From the NCBI RefSeq assembly GCF_900109665.1, contig NZ_FOAO01000026.1, forward strand, positions 1 through 54,274: DNA of 54,274 nucleotides, in the 5' to 3' direction. Numbering within the stretch: position 1 is the stretch's first letter; every line of letters starts with the position of its first letter. This DNA is from Blastococcus sp. DSM 46786. GTDB lineage: Bacteria; Actinomycetota; Actinomycetes; Mycobacteriales; Geodermatophilaceae. Both the position numbers and the translations under genes were made by a program. Shown in pieces: positions 24,034 through 33,148 of this stretch. The notes below the pieces were generated by a model, which did no database searches, was not told the DNA's origin, and saw only the letters and a program-made list of their open reading frames with translations.

Positions 24034-24771
24034 TCAGTTGGCGGCGGCCAGTCGGGTGAGGTCCTCGGCGTACTGGTCCGGCGTGGTTCCGCCGGTGTAG
24101 ACGATCGACCGGCCCCCGGGACCCCAGGCGTACACCGCTCCGGCGTGGTCGACCCCGTAGTTTCCGTGACTGTGCCCGCCCCCGTCCTGCCCGTGTGCTT
24201 CCCCGGCGTGCTCGCCGTCCCCATGCGGGTGGACGATCACTGTCGACGGGTCGGCCACCTGCGCGCTCTCGGGCAGGTACAGCTCCCGCAGCGCCGCGGC
24301 GGTGCCCTCGTTGCCGCCGATGAGCCCGGTGAACTCCGGATCGAACCGGTCCAGCCACTCCCGCAGCGCCTCCGGGGTGTCCCGCGCCGGATCCTCGGTC
24401 ACGAACACCACCTGCACGCGGTCGCGGATCTCCGGGGCCAGCATGTCCCGTGCCAGCGCCAGGTCGGCCATCGTGGTCGGGCACAGATTTGGACAGTGGG
24501 TGTAGCCGAAGAACAGCAGCGTGATCTCGTCCTCGGGGCGGTCACCGAGGTTGAACGACTCGCCGCTGGTGGTCGGCAGGATCAGGTCCGGACGGGGTTG
24601 GACCTGCTGCGTCAGCGTGCCGTGGAAGCCATCGCCCTGCGCCGTGACACGGGCCCCACCCGCCGGCGAGGCCTCGACCGCTCCCGTGGCGCCCTGGCCG
24701 CAGCCGGTCAGCAGCAGCCCGCCGACCACAACGGCAGAGCCGAGGGCAGCTCGGGCCGGGATTCCGGGCAC
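24034..24771 (-). CDS. Sco1/SenC-family copper chaperone lipoprotein
   Basis: The 245-aa protein has a lipobox (LLLTGCG) at about residues 18-24 and a thioredoxin-like domain. The copper-binding CxxxC motif is THCPNLCPTT near residue 90. The distal His ligand is probably in VDHAGAVY. An inserted His/Gly-rich loop (about 180-205, with HPHGDGEHAGEAHGQDGG in part) may bind additional metal. Sco proteins deliver copper or reduce cysteines at the CuA site of cytochrome oxidase. A perfect BlaI-type palindrome lies 36 bp before the start. Confidence 0.93.
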   Translation of the reverse strand: MPGIPARAALGSAVVVGGLLLTGCGQGATGAVEASPAGGARVTAQGDGFHGTLTQQVQPRPDLILPTTSGESFNLGDRPEDEITLLFFGYTHCPNLCPTTMADLALARDMLAPEIRDRVQVVFVTEDPARDTPEALREWLDRFDPEFTGLIGGNEGTAAALRELYLPESAQVADPSTVIVHPHGDGEHAGEAHGQDGGGHSHGNYGVDHAGAVYAWGPGGRSIVYTGGTTPDQYAEDLTRLAAAN

Positions 24772-24806
24772 GGGACCTCCTGAACTGCCGACCAGAACAG
24801 CCAGCC

Positions 24807-24823
24807 TACTAGTCTGGATAGTA
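24807..24823. promoter_or_regulatory. BlaI-type palindrome, site 5 (sco)
   Basis: A perfect TACTA-N7-TAGTA immediately upstream of the minus-strand Sco gene that starts at 24771. Confidence 0.75.
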
Positions 24824-25369
24824 TGTTGCAGTCGGCACCGTCAACCCCCCTCGCAGGCGGCACGGCTAGGGCTTGCGGTGGTGGGTGTCGCAGGGCTGAG
24901 GCCGGGCACTGCATCGATGTGGGCGACTACCTGATCACGCTCGAGCTGGCGGCCCTGCCCGTGAGCCGAACTCGCCGGAGCGCTGCTGTCGGGGTGACGA
25001 ATGTCTCCCGGAGGATGCAGCCTCGCCCTACTCCTGGCCGTTTTCCTGCTGCTCGAACCTACCCTCGGGTTCGACAAGGCCCGAATGAACCTCCTGCAGT
25101 GCACAGGCGACGGTCGTTGCCGAGGAGATGAGTCCCAAGACCCACAAAGGGGGAGACCTCGTCTGGCGAACAGTCACGCTGCAGGCTCTCGCTCACCGTC
25201 CTTGACCGCAACAACACCGTGTTCACCGACGAAATCCGTCAGGTCGCACATCTCCCCGCACTCACAGTGCGCGATGGGATACTTAGAGTTGAGCAAACCG
25301 CAGCCGCCGGAGGTCCGGCCACGAAATGGCCGCCCGCCTCCCCGGCCGCTTCTCACGTCCGCGACGGAC
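24824..25369. other. Intergenic region between sco and the cyclopropane synthase gene
   Basis: No supported gene. A minus-strand ORF at 25174-25356 contains HCECGEMCD and might be a zinc-binding remnant. A plus-strand ORF from 25001 opens with a hydrophobic stretch. Neither has a clear ribosome-binding site or a family I recognise. Confidence 0.35.
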
Positions 25370-26704
25370 TTAGTCGGAGCTGCACGGTTCTTGGCCTTCG
25401 CTCCCGGCGCGGCTCCAGTCCGGGCGGCGCAGGGGGAGCCGGTCGGGTCCGGGCTTTCCCCGTTTCACCGCGAGAACCTGGTTCACGCCGGCCCGATGCC
25501 GTTCGAACGCTAGGGCCGATCCCGCCAGGTAGAGCCGCCACACCCGGGCCCGCCCCGGGGAGGAGTACCGGACGGCCTCGTCCCACTGCTGCTCCAGGTT
25601 GCGCACCCAGGCGCGGCAGGTGAGCGCGTAGTGCCGGCGGAGCGCCTCGACGTCGCAGACCTCGAAGCCTGCCTCCTCGAGCACCCGGACGTGGGTGGCC
25701 AGCGGCTGCAGCTCGCCGTCGGGGAAGACGTACCGCGTGAGGAACGACCCCGGGTCGGGGCGGTCGGGACCGGCCGCGGGGCCGCGCGCGATGGCGTGGT
25801 TGAGCAGCCGGCCACCGGGGCGCAGGAGCCCGTGGAGCCTGGCGGCGTAGGCGGGCAACTGGGCGAGGCCGACGTGCTCGGCCATGCCGATGGAGGAGAT
25901 CGCGTCGAACGGCCCGTCGTTGACCTCGCGGTAGTCCTGCAGCCGGATCTCGACGCGGTCGCCGAGCCCCGCGTCCGCGACGCGCCGGCGGGCCAGGTCG
26001 GCCTGGGCCGCGGAGATGGTCACCGCCGTCACCGAGACGCCGTACCGGGCCGCCGCGTGCAGGGCGAGCGAGCCCCAGCCGCAGCCGACGTCGAGCAGCC
26101 GCATCCCCGCCTGGAGCCCGAGCTTGCGGCAGACCAGGTCCAGCTTGGCTTCCTGCGCCTGCTCCAGCGTCGCATCGGGGTCGGGGAAGTACGCGCAGCT
26201 GTAGACCAGCGAGGGACCGAGCAGCAGCCGGTAGAAGTCGTCGCCGACGTCGTAGTGGTGGCTGATGGCCTCCCGGTCGCGGTGCAGCGAGTGGCGGATC
26301 CCGCGCACGCGCGCCTCCTCGGGAGGCGGTGCCGGCGGCGGCCCCAGGACCCGCAGCCTCAGCAGGGGGGCGGCCAGCCGGGCCAGGGTCCGCCGGTCGA
26401 GCGTCAGCTTCGGGCGGGACGGCAGGTCGTCCGGGAAGCTCAGTGCCGCATAGAGATCCCCCTCGATGTCGAGGTCCCCGCTGACGTAGGCGCGAGCCAA
26501 CCCGAGTTCGCCGGGGGCGTACGCGAGGCGGCGGAGGGCCCGCGGGTGGCGCACGACCAGTGTGGGTGCACCTTCGACGATGGCTTCGGAGCCGTCCCAG
26601 CACCGCACCGACAAGGGGACCGGCGCACCGAGTAGGAGCTGACCGAGTTCATCTACCACCTGGGCGGCCCTGAGGCGAGTCACCGCACAACCTTTGCACA
26701 TCAT
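25370..26704 (-). CDS. cfa: Cyclopropane-fatty-acyl-phospholipid synthase
   Basis: The protein is 444 aa from ATG 26704; GTG 26683 (VTRLRAAQ) is an alternative. The N-terminal sterol-carrier-like domain (about 10-120) precedes the methyltransferase. The SAM motif is LDVGCGWGSLALHAA. The family motifs HYDVGDDFYRLLLGPSLVYSCAY and SSIGMAEHVG are present, as is the late YVFPDGEL. The enzyme adds a methylene bridge to unsaturated phospholipid chains at the membrane, which stiffens it against acid, oxidants and solvents. It stands alone between intergenic gaps and has no BlaI-type palindrome. Confidence 0.93.
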   Translation of the reverse strand: MMCKGCAVTRLRAAQVVDELGQLLLGAPVPLSVRCWDGSEAIVEGAPTLVVRHPRALRRLAYAPGELGLARAYVSGDLDIEGDLYAALSFPDDLPSRPKLTLDRRTLARLAAPLLRLRVLGPPPAPPPEEARVRGIRHSLHRDREAISHHYDVGDDFYRLLLGPSLVYSCAYFPDPDATLEQAQEAKLDLVCRKLGLQAGMRLLDVGCGWGSLALHAAARYGVSVTAVTISAAQADLARRRVADAGLGDRVEIRLQDYREVNDGPFDAISSIGMAEHVGLAQLPAYAARLHGLLRPGGRLLNHAIARGPAAGPDRPDPGSFLTRYVFPDGELQPLATHVRVLEEAGFEVCDVEALRRHYALTCRAWVRNLEQQWDEAVRYSSPGRARVWRLYLAGSALAFERHRAGVNQVLAVKRGKPGPDRLPLRRPDWSRAGSEGQEPCSSD

Positions 26705-27227
26705 CCCGCATCGCCGCGGTGGCGCTAACGTGGCCAGGACACATGCAGGTCCTGGTCGCGACGGATCCCACCGTTCTCACCGGACTGTCCCGGCGGCGGC
26801 GCCATGGCCAGTGACATCCAAGCATGCGTTCGCCGAGAGCCGCCATTTCTAATCGCCGATATAATGGAATCAATCACAGGCAATGCAATAAAAGCTATTC
26901 TCAGGCAACCCATGGCGACAGCGGCGTTCAACTTCGCTCTTACCGTGTTATCGGGCGCTGATCCCATGGGAGAGTCCGGCAGACCTGACTTACGGTGGCG
27001 GCTCCACATGGGCCGAAAAGCGCCTCGCCGTTCCGCGTGCCGGTCTGCGCGGTCGTCCTGCCCCTGGCGGGGGCCCTTAGCGAGCCGTTTGCGTCGCAGC
27101 TAGAGGGTCGCATCCTCGTTCGTCAGCTTCTCCCCGTTATCCGTTCGTGACAACTACCTAACGTCGTAGTAGCGTCTCGCCCGGTCCGATCGAGCCCGCG
27201 CCCCTCGACCGAGGGGCCTCGGCCGGA
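26705..27227. other. Intergenic region, lower GC around 26.83-26.95 kb
   Basis: No gene I can support. The stretch at about 26,830-26,950 is clearly poorer in GC than its surroundings and may be foreign or regulatory. The right end presumably carries the promoter of the riboswitch-M23 transcript. Confidence 0.35.
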
Positions 27228-27372
27228 CTCCGCCGAACTGTCGTCGATGACCATCACGACAGACCGGGGACCCACAGTTCCCTCGGGGTGAATCCTGCGC
27301 ACTCACCTGTGCCAGGTAGGGCGCCTTCCCGCCCGAACCCGTCAGCTAACTCGGTAGGCGGCGTGAAGGAAC
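27228..27372 (+). ncRNA. ydaO-yuaA (c-di-AMP) riboswitch
   Basis: The conserved blocks of this class appear in order: CCGCCGAACTG at the 5' end, GGGGACC, GGGGTGAATCC, GGGCGCCTTCCCGCCC, GAACCCGTCAGCTAACTCGG, then TAGGCGGCGTGAAGGA. The element ends 14 nt before the start codon of an M23 hydrolase. In actinobacteria this riboswitch commonly sits before cell-wall hydrolases and resuscitation factors and turns them off when c-di-AMP is bound. Confidence 0.9.
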
Positions 27373-27385
27373 GGAGCTCGTCGCG

Positions 27386-28672
27386 TTGGCGACCCTGCGT
27401 GCACTGTTCGTCCGCGACGACCTCTCACCCCGTGAGCGACCTGAACCCCTCCACCGGCACCCGCGACCTCGCCCCCTTGCCAAGACGATTACGGTGTCCG
27501 TGCTGGCTGCCGTCACTAGCCTGGGCATCAGTTTCTCGACGACTTCGGCCGTCGCGGCACCCGGTGACGAGGTTGTTACCGCCCGGTCCGACCGTGATGC
27601 AGCGGCGGCTGAGGTGCGACGCCTAGAGCAGTTGGTGACTCAGGCAGAAGATGAGCTCTCGCGCTTCACCGTGGAAGCAGAAGCTGCCGCGGACACTTCT
27701 CGGCGGGCGCAGGAGGAGCTCGCCGCGGCGCAGGGCCAGGCTCTGGCTGCGGAGGCCGACCTCCGGACCGCCACAGCGGCGGTGGATCAGGCGCGGGCAG
27801 GAATCGCCCGCCTGGGCCGGGAGAGCTACATGGGAAGTGACGCCTTTGATACGGCGGCGGCTCTTCTTGACTCGGATGGTCCCGGGGAATTCCTACAGCG
27901 AGCCTCCACGCTGGAGTTGCTGGCTGTCGAGCGCGTCGACGAGCTGACCGAGTTCCGTGCGTTGGAGCAGGAAAAGGCCCAGGCAGAACGCGCTGCGCAG
28001 GCGGCCGTCTCAGAGCGAGACCGGGCAGCGGGAAGCGCTGCTGAGCTGGAGGCGGCGGCACAGGCGCGGCTGGTCGAGGCCAAGGAGTCCTACGACGATG
28101 TGACCTCCGAGAGGGCTGCCTTGCAAGGTCAGCTGCAGCAGGCCGAGATCTTGCTGCTGGAACTCGAGGGTGCGGCGGACGGGCGGGCCGCGTGGGCGGA
28201 AGCAGTCAATGCGGAGAACGCAGAGAGGGACGCGCTGGCCGCCGCCAACGCTACGGAGGCCGCCAGTGGACGCGCTGTGCCTCCGACCACTGGTCGCGTG
28301 ACCTCGTGCTACGGCTCTCGCTGGGGGACCATGCACTACGGCGTCGACATCGCCGCCCCCATCGGCACGCCGATCTACGCGCCGGAGGCTGGGCGGGTCC
28401 TGCAGGCCGGCCCGGCGAGCGGGTTCGGCCTAGCTGTCTACGTCCAGCACCCCGATGGCTCGATCACTGTCTATGGGCACATCAACGACTACTTCGTCCA
28501 GGCTGGGCAGCAGCTGACGGTTGGCCAGCAGATCGCCGAAGTGGGCAACACGGGTCAGTCGACCGGCCCGCACCTGCATTTCGAGGTGCGCACCGGCGGG
28601 CTCAATGCCAACCGCAGCAACCCGATGCCCTGGTTGGTTACCCGCGGCGTTTCTCTGGGCGGAGGATGCTGA
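27386..28672 (+). CDS. Secreted M23 peptidoglycan endopeptidase with coiled coil
   Basis: The protein is 428 aa from TTG 27386, the only start that fits between the riboswitch and the signal sequence. An Arg/Pro-rich leader precedes a signal peptide (about 32-60, cleavage near VAAPGD). A long Ala/Glu coiled coil (about 65-290) resembles the PcsB/RipA regulatory segment. The C-terminal LytM/M23 domain has HYGVDIAAPIGTPIYAP, YGH and the zinc motif GPHLHFEVR. It cleaves peptidoglycan cross-links outside the cell. Expression is probably set by c-di-AMP through the leader RNA. Confidence 0.92.
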   Translation: MATLRALFVRDDLSPRERPEPLHRHPRPRPLAKTITVSVLAAVTSLGISFSTTSAVAAPGDEVVTARSDRDAAAAEVRRLEQLVTQAEDELSRFTVEAEAAADTSRRAQEELAAAQGQALAAEADLRTATAAVDQARAGIARLGRESYMGSDAFDTAAALLDSDGPGEFLQRASTLELLAVERVDELTEFRALEQEKAQAERAAQAAVSERDRAAGSAAELEAAAQARLVEAKESYDDVTSERAALQGQLQQAEILLLELEGAADGRAAWAEAVNAENAERDALAAANATEAASGRAVPPTTGRVTSCYGSRWGTMHYGVDIAAPIGTPIYAPEAGRVLQAGPASGFGLAVYVQHPDGSITVYGHINDYFVQAGQQLTVGQQIAEVGNTGQSTGPHLHFEVRTGGLNANRSNPMPWLVTRGVSLGGGC

Positions 28673-28901
28673 ACCGTTCACAGCGCCAGGCTTGGTACGG
28701 CCTTGCGGGGCCGGACGGGCCCAGCGGACTCGTGGGATCGGGAGCGGCTCAACTGACGATCCCCTCTACGCCACGACGCGGATCGGCTCCCCTGGCAGAC
28801 CGCAGGATGGGCAGACGACGAGGTTGATGCCACCGGAGCTTTCTGCTCCGGCTGGCACCAGCCGCGCGATGCCTTGGTGGGGTCGGAGGGGCGTCGTTGC
28901 G

Positions 28902-29620
28902 TCAATCCAGTGCCGCGGCGGTGGTCGAGCCAGGGCCGCTGTCCGGCTCATTTCCTCGTCGCTGCCGCCGTCGCCAGGAGAGGCCCGTCAGCAGAGCGAT
29001 CGACATGACGACGACGGCGCCCGAGACTAGGGGGATCAGGGGAGCCCACGAATCGATGCGTGCCGCCGATGCGCCGATGCTGACGTACAGGACCGACCAT
29101 GGCACCAGTCCGACCGCGGTTCCCATCACGTAGGGACCGAGCCGGACGCCGCTCAGGCCGGCCGCGTAGCTGACGACCACGAAGGGGGCCACAGGCATGG
29201 CCCGCGCCACGAGCACCGAGACGAAGCCTCGCTGACTCACGGCGCGATCCAGCCGAGCGAGACGTGTACCGGCCAGGCGTGCCACGGCGCGTCCCGGCCC
29301 AGCCAGCGGCTCAAGGCGAAGCCGGCTAATCCACCGAGCATTCCACCGCTCAGCGCGACCGCCAGCCCCGCCGGAAAACCGGCGACGGCGCCCAGCAGAA
29401 TTGACAGTGCCGTCCTCGAGACAGGGGTCAACAACGCAAGGGCGACTCCGAGGACGACCGTCACCCAGCTCGCCCAACCTCCCTGGGCCAGCCAGGCGTG
29501 CACATCTTCGACGCTCGGCAGCTCGAGTGACACGGCGAGGACTGTGCCGATGAGAATGAGAACGAGGACGGCGAGAACACGGACCCACAACCACCAGGGG
29601 AGGCGGCTCACCGCGGCCAC
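28902..29620 (-). pseudogene. TVP38/TMEM64 (VTT-domain) membrane protein, frameshifted
   Basis: The first part (LLGAVAGFPAGLAVALSGGM, then LAGFALSRWLGRD) and the second part (ARLDRAVSQRGFVSVLVAR, then VVSYAAGLSGVR, then MGTAVGLVP) lie in two frames. They join if one base is restored near 29284-29293. The restored protein is about 240 aa and matches the VTT/SNARE-associated family (DedA-like membrane proteins), with the typical R-x3-P-x3-P type loop (VARAMPVAPFVVVSY). The start at 29620 is preceded closely by the end of lnt at 29608, with overlap, so the two are probably one operon. Function in this family is poorly known (lipid or selenite transport proposed). Confidence 0.8.
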
Positions 29621-31199
29621 CCGGGGTCGTGGCCGATCAGCCGCACGGCTGGACCGTTGCGGCGTTTGCGGGCACGACGCAGGAGCGGGAGCGGTCCGGC
29701 CAGGAGGACCAGCGTCACGACGGTGAGCACCGGGCCGTCGCCGGTGCGTACGTACGTGGTCAGGCCCGAGTGCAGCGGGATCGTGGCGGTCAGGACCTCC
29801 GGTGCACTCAGCTGACTCTGGGCGACGACGCGTCCATCAGGTCGGACGATCGCCGTGTACCCCGTCGGCGCCGCCTGCAGGACCGCCCGGTCGGTCTCCA
29901 GGGCCCGCATACGGGCGGCGGCGACTTCGGTCGCCGGCACCTCCTCGGTGGTGTACGAGGCCGCGTTCGTCGGGACGAGCAGAACTTGCCGCCGGCGGTG
30001 ACAGCGGCTCGCGCCCGGTCGGAGAAGAACACCTCATACGAGATGGTGACCCCGAGCGGACCGGCGGGCGTGCGGAGCAGACCCGGTCCGCGTCCTGCGA
30101 TCGCGTCCCGCGGCACAAGCGCCGTCATGTCCGAAAGGCTCTCGAACAGGCCCCGGGCGGGGATGTACTCCCCGAAGGGCACCCGGTGGACCTTTTCGTA
30201 ACGGTCGACGATCCGCCCGTCCGGGCCCCAGGCCACCGCGGCGTTCCGGAAGCTGTCGTCGTATGACTCACTGAGCCCTACGACGACGGTTGCGCCGGTC
30301 CGCTTGGCAAGCTGCGCTACGCGTGCGGCCTCCGGCGTGTGATTCACGGGGCCGGAGACGCCCAGGCTGCTCTCCGGCCAGAGGATGAGATCGAGGTCAG
30401 GCGGCAGGTCGTCGCTCATCAGGAACTGCCGCTCGGTGACGGCGTCCGCGTCACTGACGACGGCCGGGATGCCGCGTGGACCGCCTCCCTGGACCAGCGC
30501 CGTGCGTAGCGCGCCGACGGATGCACCGCCCGGGGCGGCCAGCAGGACGCCGACGGTGCTCACGGCGGCCAGGACGGCGACGGTTGCCAGCGTGGCGGTC
30601 CGCCCTCGCGCGACGGCCAGACCTGTGACCGCAGCCCCGGCCCCAGTGGCGAGCCCGACGACGAGCAGGGAGCCCCCGAGCGCAGCCGCAGCGGCGAAGG
30701 GACCGTCCAGCTGGCCTAGGGCCAGGCCAGGGATCGGGAAGCCTCCGAAAGGAAACCGTGCATGCACCGCTTCCAGGGCGACCAGCGCCGCCGGGATGGT
30801 CCACCAGCGCGCCCGCCGGGAGTCGACCAGCAACATCGCCGCGGCGAAGAGAGCCACCTCCACCATGAGCACGGCGCCGAACCCGGCGGGATGGAAGCCG
30901 GTCAGCCAGCTCAACGTCGGCAGGAAGAACGCCAGCCCGGTGATGGCACCCAACACCAGCCGTTGCCGCCATGACAGGTGCAGCAGTGCCCAGGCGAGGA
31001 TGGCGGTGCCGATGGGGGCTAGGTACCACGCCTCCCGTGGAGGCATGCCGCCCGCAAGAGCGACGCCGGCCAGAATGCCTCCCAGAAGCCGCGGCCACCT
31101 GGGATTCCATCGGCGGGGGAGGGGCTTATCGCGGTGTCCCGGTGTCGTGCGGTCCCCGGCAGTCGCCCCCGGACCCGGCTGTCCGCCCGCCGTGGTCAT
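29608..31199 (-). pseudogene. lnt: Apolipoprotein N-acyltransferase (Lnt), frameshifted, with Ser at the nucleophile position
   Basis: Two frames join if one base is restored near 29983-29988. The N-terminal part has about six membrane segments and the nitrilase-fold motifs WPESS (Glu) and YEKVHRVPFGEY (Lys). The C-terminal part has ARMRALETDRAVLQAAPTG, the Lnt family end region. Restored length is about 530 aa, normal for Lnt, which adds the third acyl chain to lipoproteins. The position of the catalytic Cys (CYE in Escherichia coli) reads ISYE, encoded by TCG, so the nucleophile appears to be Ser. The gene may be inactive or chemically altered. A perfect BlaI-type palindrome lies about 230 bp upstream. 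Confidence 0.85.
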
Positions 31200-31505
31200 G
31201 GAGTGAGGACAGCGTTCGCCGGAAGATCGGCAAAACGTTCGTCGGGGCGGGCAGGCGACAGAGGCTCAGCCTGCCGGTCGGTGACCTGGCTGCCCGTGGC
31301 TACGGTGCGAGGCATCCGTCGTTGGTGAGGGATGTCCTGTCTCCAAGCCGTCGATCAGGTCGTTCCCCGGGCCGTGCCGGTGCAGCAGGCCACCCGGCCT
31401 TGGAGCAACCTCGGGCGGACGAAAGATTACTACACACGATAGTAGCCAGCGATGAAGAGTGTGCTGCTATCGCCCGCGGTGCTTCACCCAGCACGTAGCC
31501 GGCGA
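31200..31505. other. Intergenic region upstream of lnt
   Basis: No gene is supported. It holds BlaI-type site 6 at 31428-31444, about 230 bp before the lnt start, and is otherwise unremarkable. A long lnt leader, or a start further upstream, is possible. Confidence 0.4.
31428..31444. promoter_or_regulatory. BlaI-type palindrome, site 6 (lnt)
   Basis: A perfect TACTA-N7-TAGTA. It is the only site not within about 160 bp of a recognised start; lnt lies about 230 bp downstream on the minus strand. The second M56 gene ends at 31506 and cannot be its target. Confidence 0.65.
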
Positions 31506-32444
31506 TCAGGCGATCACGCAGTCGATCGCGTTCAGCACGAGCCACCCGGTGGTGCCGGGCAGTGCCAGAGCAGCGACGGCAATGGCGGCGCAACCCGCCG
31601 TGCGCACCATTCGGCTGCTCTCGAAGCTGGCTGTGGCCAATCGGAGCAGGCGGGCGTGCGTCAGCCGGCCCGCCATCGCGAGGCCCACCGCTGGCATCGG
31701 CTGTCCGGTGAGACGCGACAGTGCCTCCCGGACGGCTGCCTGACCACATCGGCGGGCGGCCTGCGCGTCGGCCGCCAGCTCGACGAGATCTTTGACTGCC
31801 GAGGGTGCCGCTCGGAGGAGGGGAATGACAGGTAGCGCGGCCGCGAGGGTCTCGATGATCGCCACGAGCGCGTGGTGACGACCGCGCAAGTGCGCGCGCT
31901 CGTGCTCCAGAGTGGCTGCCACTTCGGCGGGGGTCAGGTGGTCGCGTAGAGCGTCACTCATGACGATGACACCGGGACGCCCACCGATCGACATCGCCAT
32001 GGGGCGGTGGTCGCCCACCCACAGCGGCTCCCCGGACGGCACGCCGGCAGCGAGGAGACGTAGACGTGCAAGGTGTGGCGAACGTTCCCGGTGACACCTG
32101 ATCCGAACAGCCATCGCCCAGCCGATCCGCGAGAGGATGGCCACCACTCCGGTGATGCTGAGGACGGCGAGGGCCTCGCGCCAACCAGGCAGTTCGCCGG
32201 AAGACAATGCTGCCCAGCAGCCGCCGGCCAGGTGGAAGACCCCGGTTGAACCATGCCGTTCAGCCGGGGCGGCGAGCAAGCCGATAATGGCGACCACCGA
32301 GATGACGAACCCGATCGCGGAGAGAACCCACCCGGTCAGCAGGGTGGTCGGATCGACCTGTCGGTCAGCAAGCCACAGAAGGGGCCGTTGCCCGTAGAGG
32401 CCAACCAGAGTGCTACCCGCGAGGAGGATCAGAACTCCGGTCAT
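31506..32444 (-). CDS. BlaR1/MecR1-like M56 membrane metallopeptidase (second copy)
   Basis: The 312-aa protein has N-terminal membrane helices at about 1-20, 35-58 and 85-105. The zinc peptidase motif HERAH is in LEHERAHLRGRHH, and the acidic ligand follows (DLVELAADAQAARR). A last membrane helix lies near the C terminus (AAIAVAALALPGTTGWLVL). It has the same layout as the first M56 copy but only moderate similarity, so this is not a recent duplication. No extracellular sensor domain is present. Its ATG overlaps the stop of the second blaI gene. Confidence 0.9.
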   Translation of the reverse strand: MTGVLILLAGSTLVGLYGQRPLLWLADRQVDPTTLLTGWVLSAIGFVISVVAIIGLLAAPAERHGSTGVFHLAGGCWAALSSGELPGWREALAVLSITGVVAILSRIGWAMAVRIRCHRERSPHLARLRLLAAGVPSGEPLWVGDHRPMAMSIGGRPGVIVMSDALRDHLTPAEVAATLEHERAHLRGRHHALVAIIETLAAALPVIPLLRAAPSAVKDLVELAADAQAARRCGQAAVREALSRLTGQPMPAVGLAMAGRLTHARLLRLATASFESSRMVRTAGCAAIAVAALALPGTTGWLVLNAIDCVIA

Positions 32445-32803
32445 GACGGTGAAGCGCGGCGGTCGAGTGCGTCACGAAGAACCGTCGACTCTTCCTCCGA
32501 GGCGGTCTCGGCGAAGTGGAGCAGGACCGACTGTGGGTTTCCCGATGCGTCCAGGATCTCGCGCAGGGACGCGGCTGCCGCCCCTTCGCGGGTGAGCGTT
32601 GGGCGGTAGCTGTATGCCCGGCCGGCGGGCTCGCGCGCCACCATCCCCTTTCGGTGCAGGTTGCTCAGGACCGTCATGACGGTCGTGTAGGCCAGGTTCC
32701 GCTGTGGCGGCATCTCCGCGAGAACCTCGCGCACGGTCTGCGAGCCGTCGGAGGACCAAAGAACGTCCATCACGGCAGCCTCAAGTTTGCCGAGACGCGG
32801 CAT
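32441..32803 (-). CDS. BlaI/MecI/CopY-family repressor (second copy)
   Basis: The 120-aa protein starts at ATG 32803, where GAGAGGGG provides a ribosome-binding site. The winged HTH reads LGKLEAAVMDVLW, TVREVLAEMP and YTTVMTVLSNLHRKGM, almost the same recognition helix as the first copy, so both could bind the same palindromes. It is coupled to the downstream M56 gene by an ATGA overlap. The upstream DNA has no standard TACTA-N7-TAGTA site but a wider dyad at 32874-32897. Confidence 0.92.
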   Translation of the reverse strand: MPRLGKLEAAVMDVLWSSDGSQTVREVLAEMPPQRNLAYTTVMTVLSNLHRKGMVAREPAGRAYSYRPTLTREGAAAASLREILDASGNPQSVLLHFAETASEEESTVLRDALDRRASPS

Positions 32804-32873
32804 GGCGGCCCCTCTCTTCCCGATCGAGACGCCAGTGTCGCACCGGCCTGGACTCGACGAAGGAAACACCGTC

Positions 32874-32897
32874 GACTACGCCCAGGTCGGGGTAGTC
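32874..32897. promoter_or_regulatory. Variant dyad upstream of the second blaI
   Basis: GACTAC-N12-GTAGTC, a perfect 6-bp inverted repeat whose arms share ACTA and TAGT with the BlaI-type sites but with a wider spacer. It lies about 70 bp before the second blaI start, within the 345-bp gap 32804-33148, which holds no gene I can support. Confidence 0.45.
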
Positions 32898-33124
32898 GGG
32901 CGGCAGCTGACGCAGAGAACGGATCCCTACAGCGGTCGGAGATGTCATCTGGTGGGCTGGTGCTCAGGCAGAGGGATCGTCTCCAGGCACCGCTCGGTGA
33001 GCTCATCAACGGCGGGGTTCTCGCCAGGCCCATTCCCTCGGAGGGCAGGCAACTTCGGTGGACGGCACGGACGCGCCGTCCGTCGCATGGCGTCGCAATC
33101 CTTTCGGCCGGCCTGGCCGGTTGT

Positions 33125-33141
33125 TACTACGCGGGCTAGTA
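33125..33141. promoter_or_regulatory. BlaI-type palindrome, site 7 (DUF6153-DUF305)
   Basis: A perfect TACTA-N7-TAGTA. The right arm continues as TAGTAC, 6 nt before the GTG at 33149, which would make it a -10 element for a leaderless transcript. The operator would then cover the promoter core. Confidence 0.75.
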
Positions 33142-33148
33142 CTGTGGG

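Noticed and set aside
28766..28951. Minus-strand 61-codon frame ending in CPSCGLPGEP
   Set aside because: The CPSC motif is suggestive of a zinc ribbon, but the N-terminal part is the antisense of no real signal, it overlaps the TVP38 C terminus, and no start site is evident.
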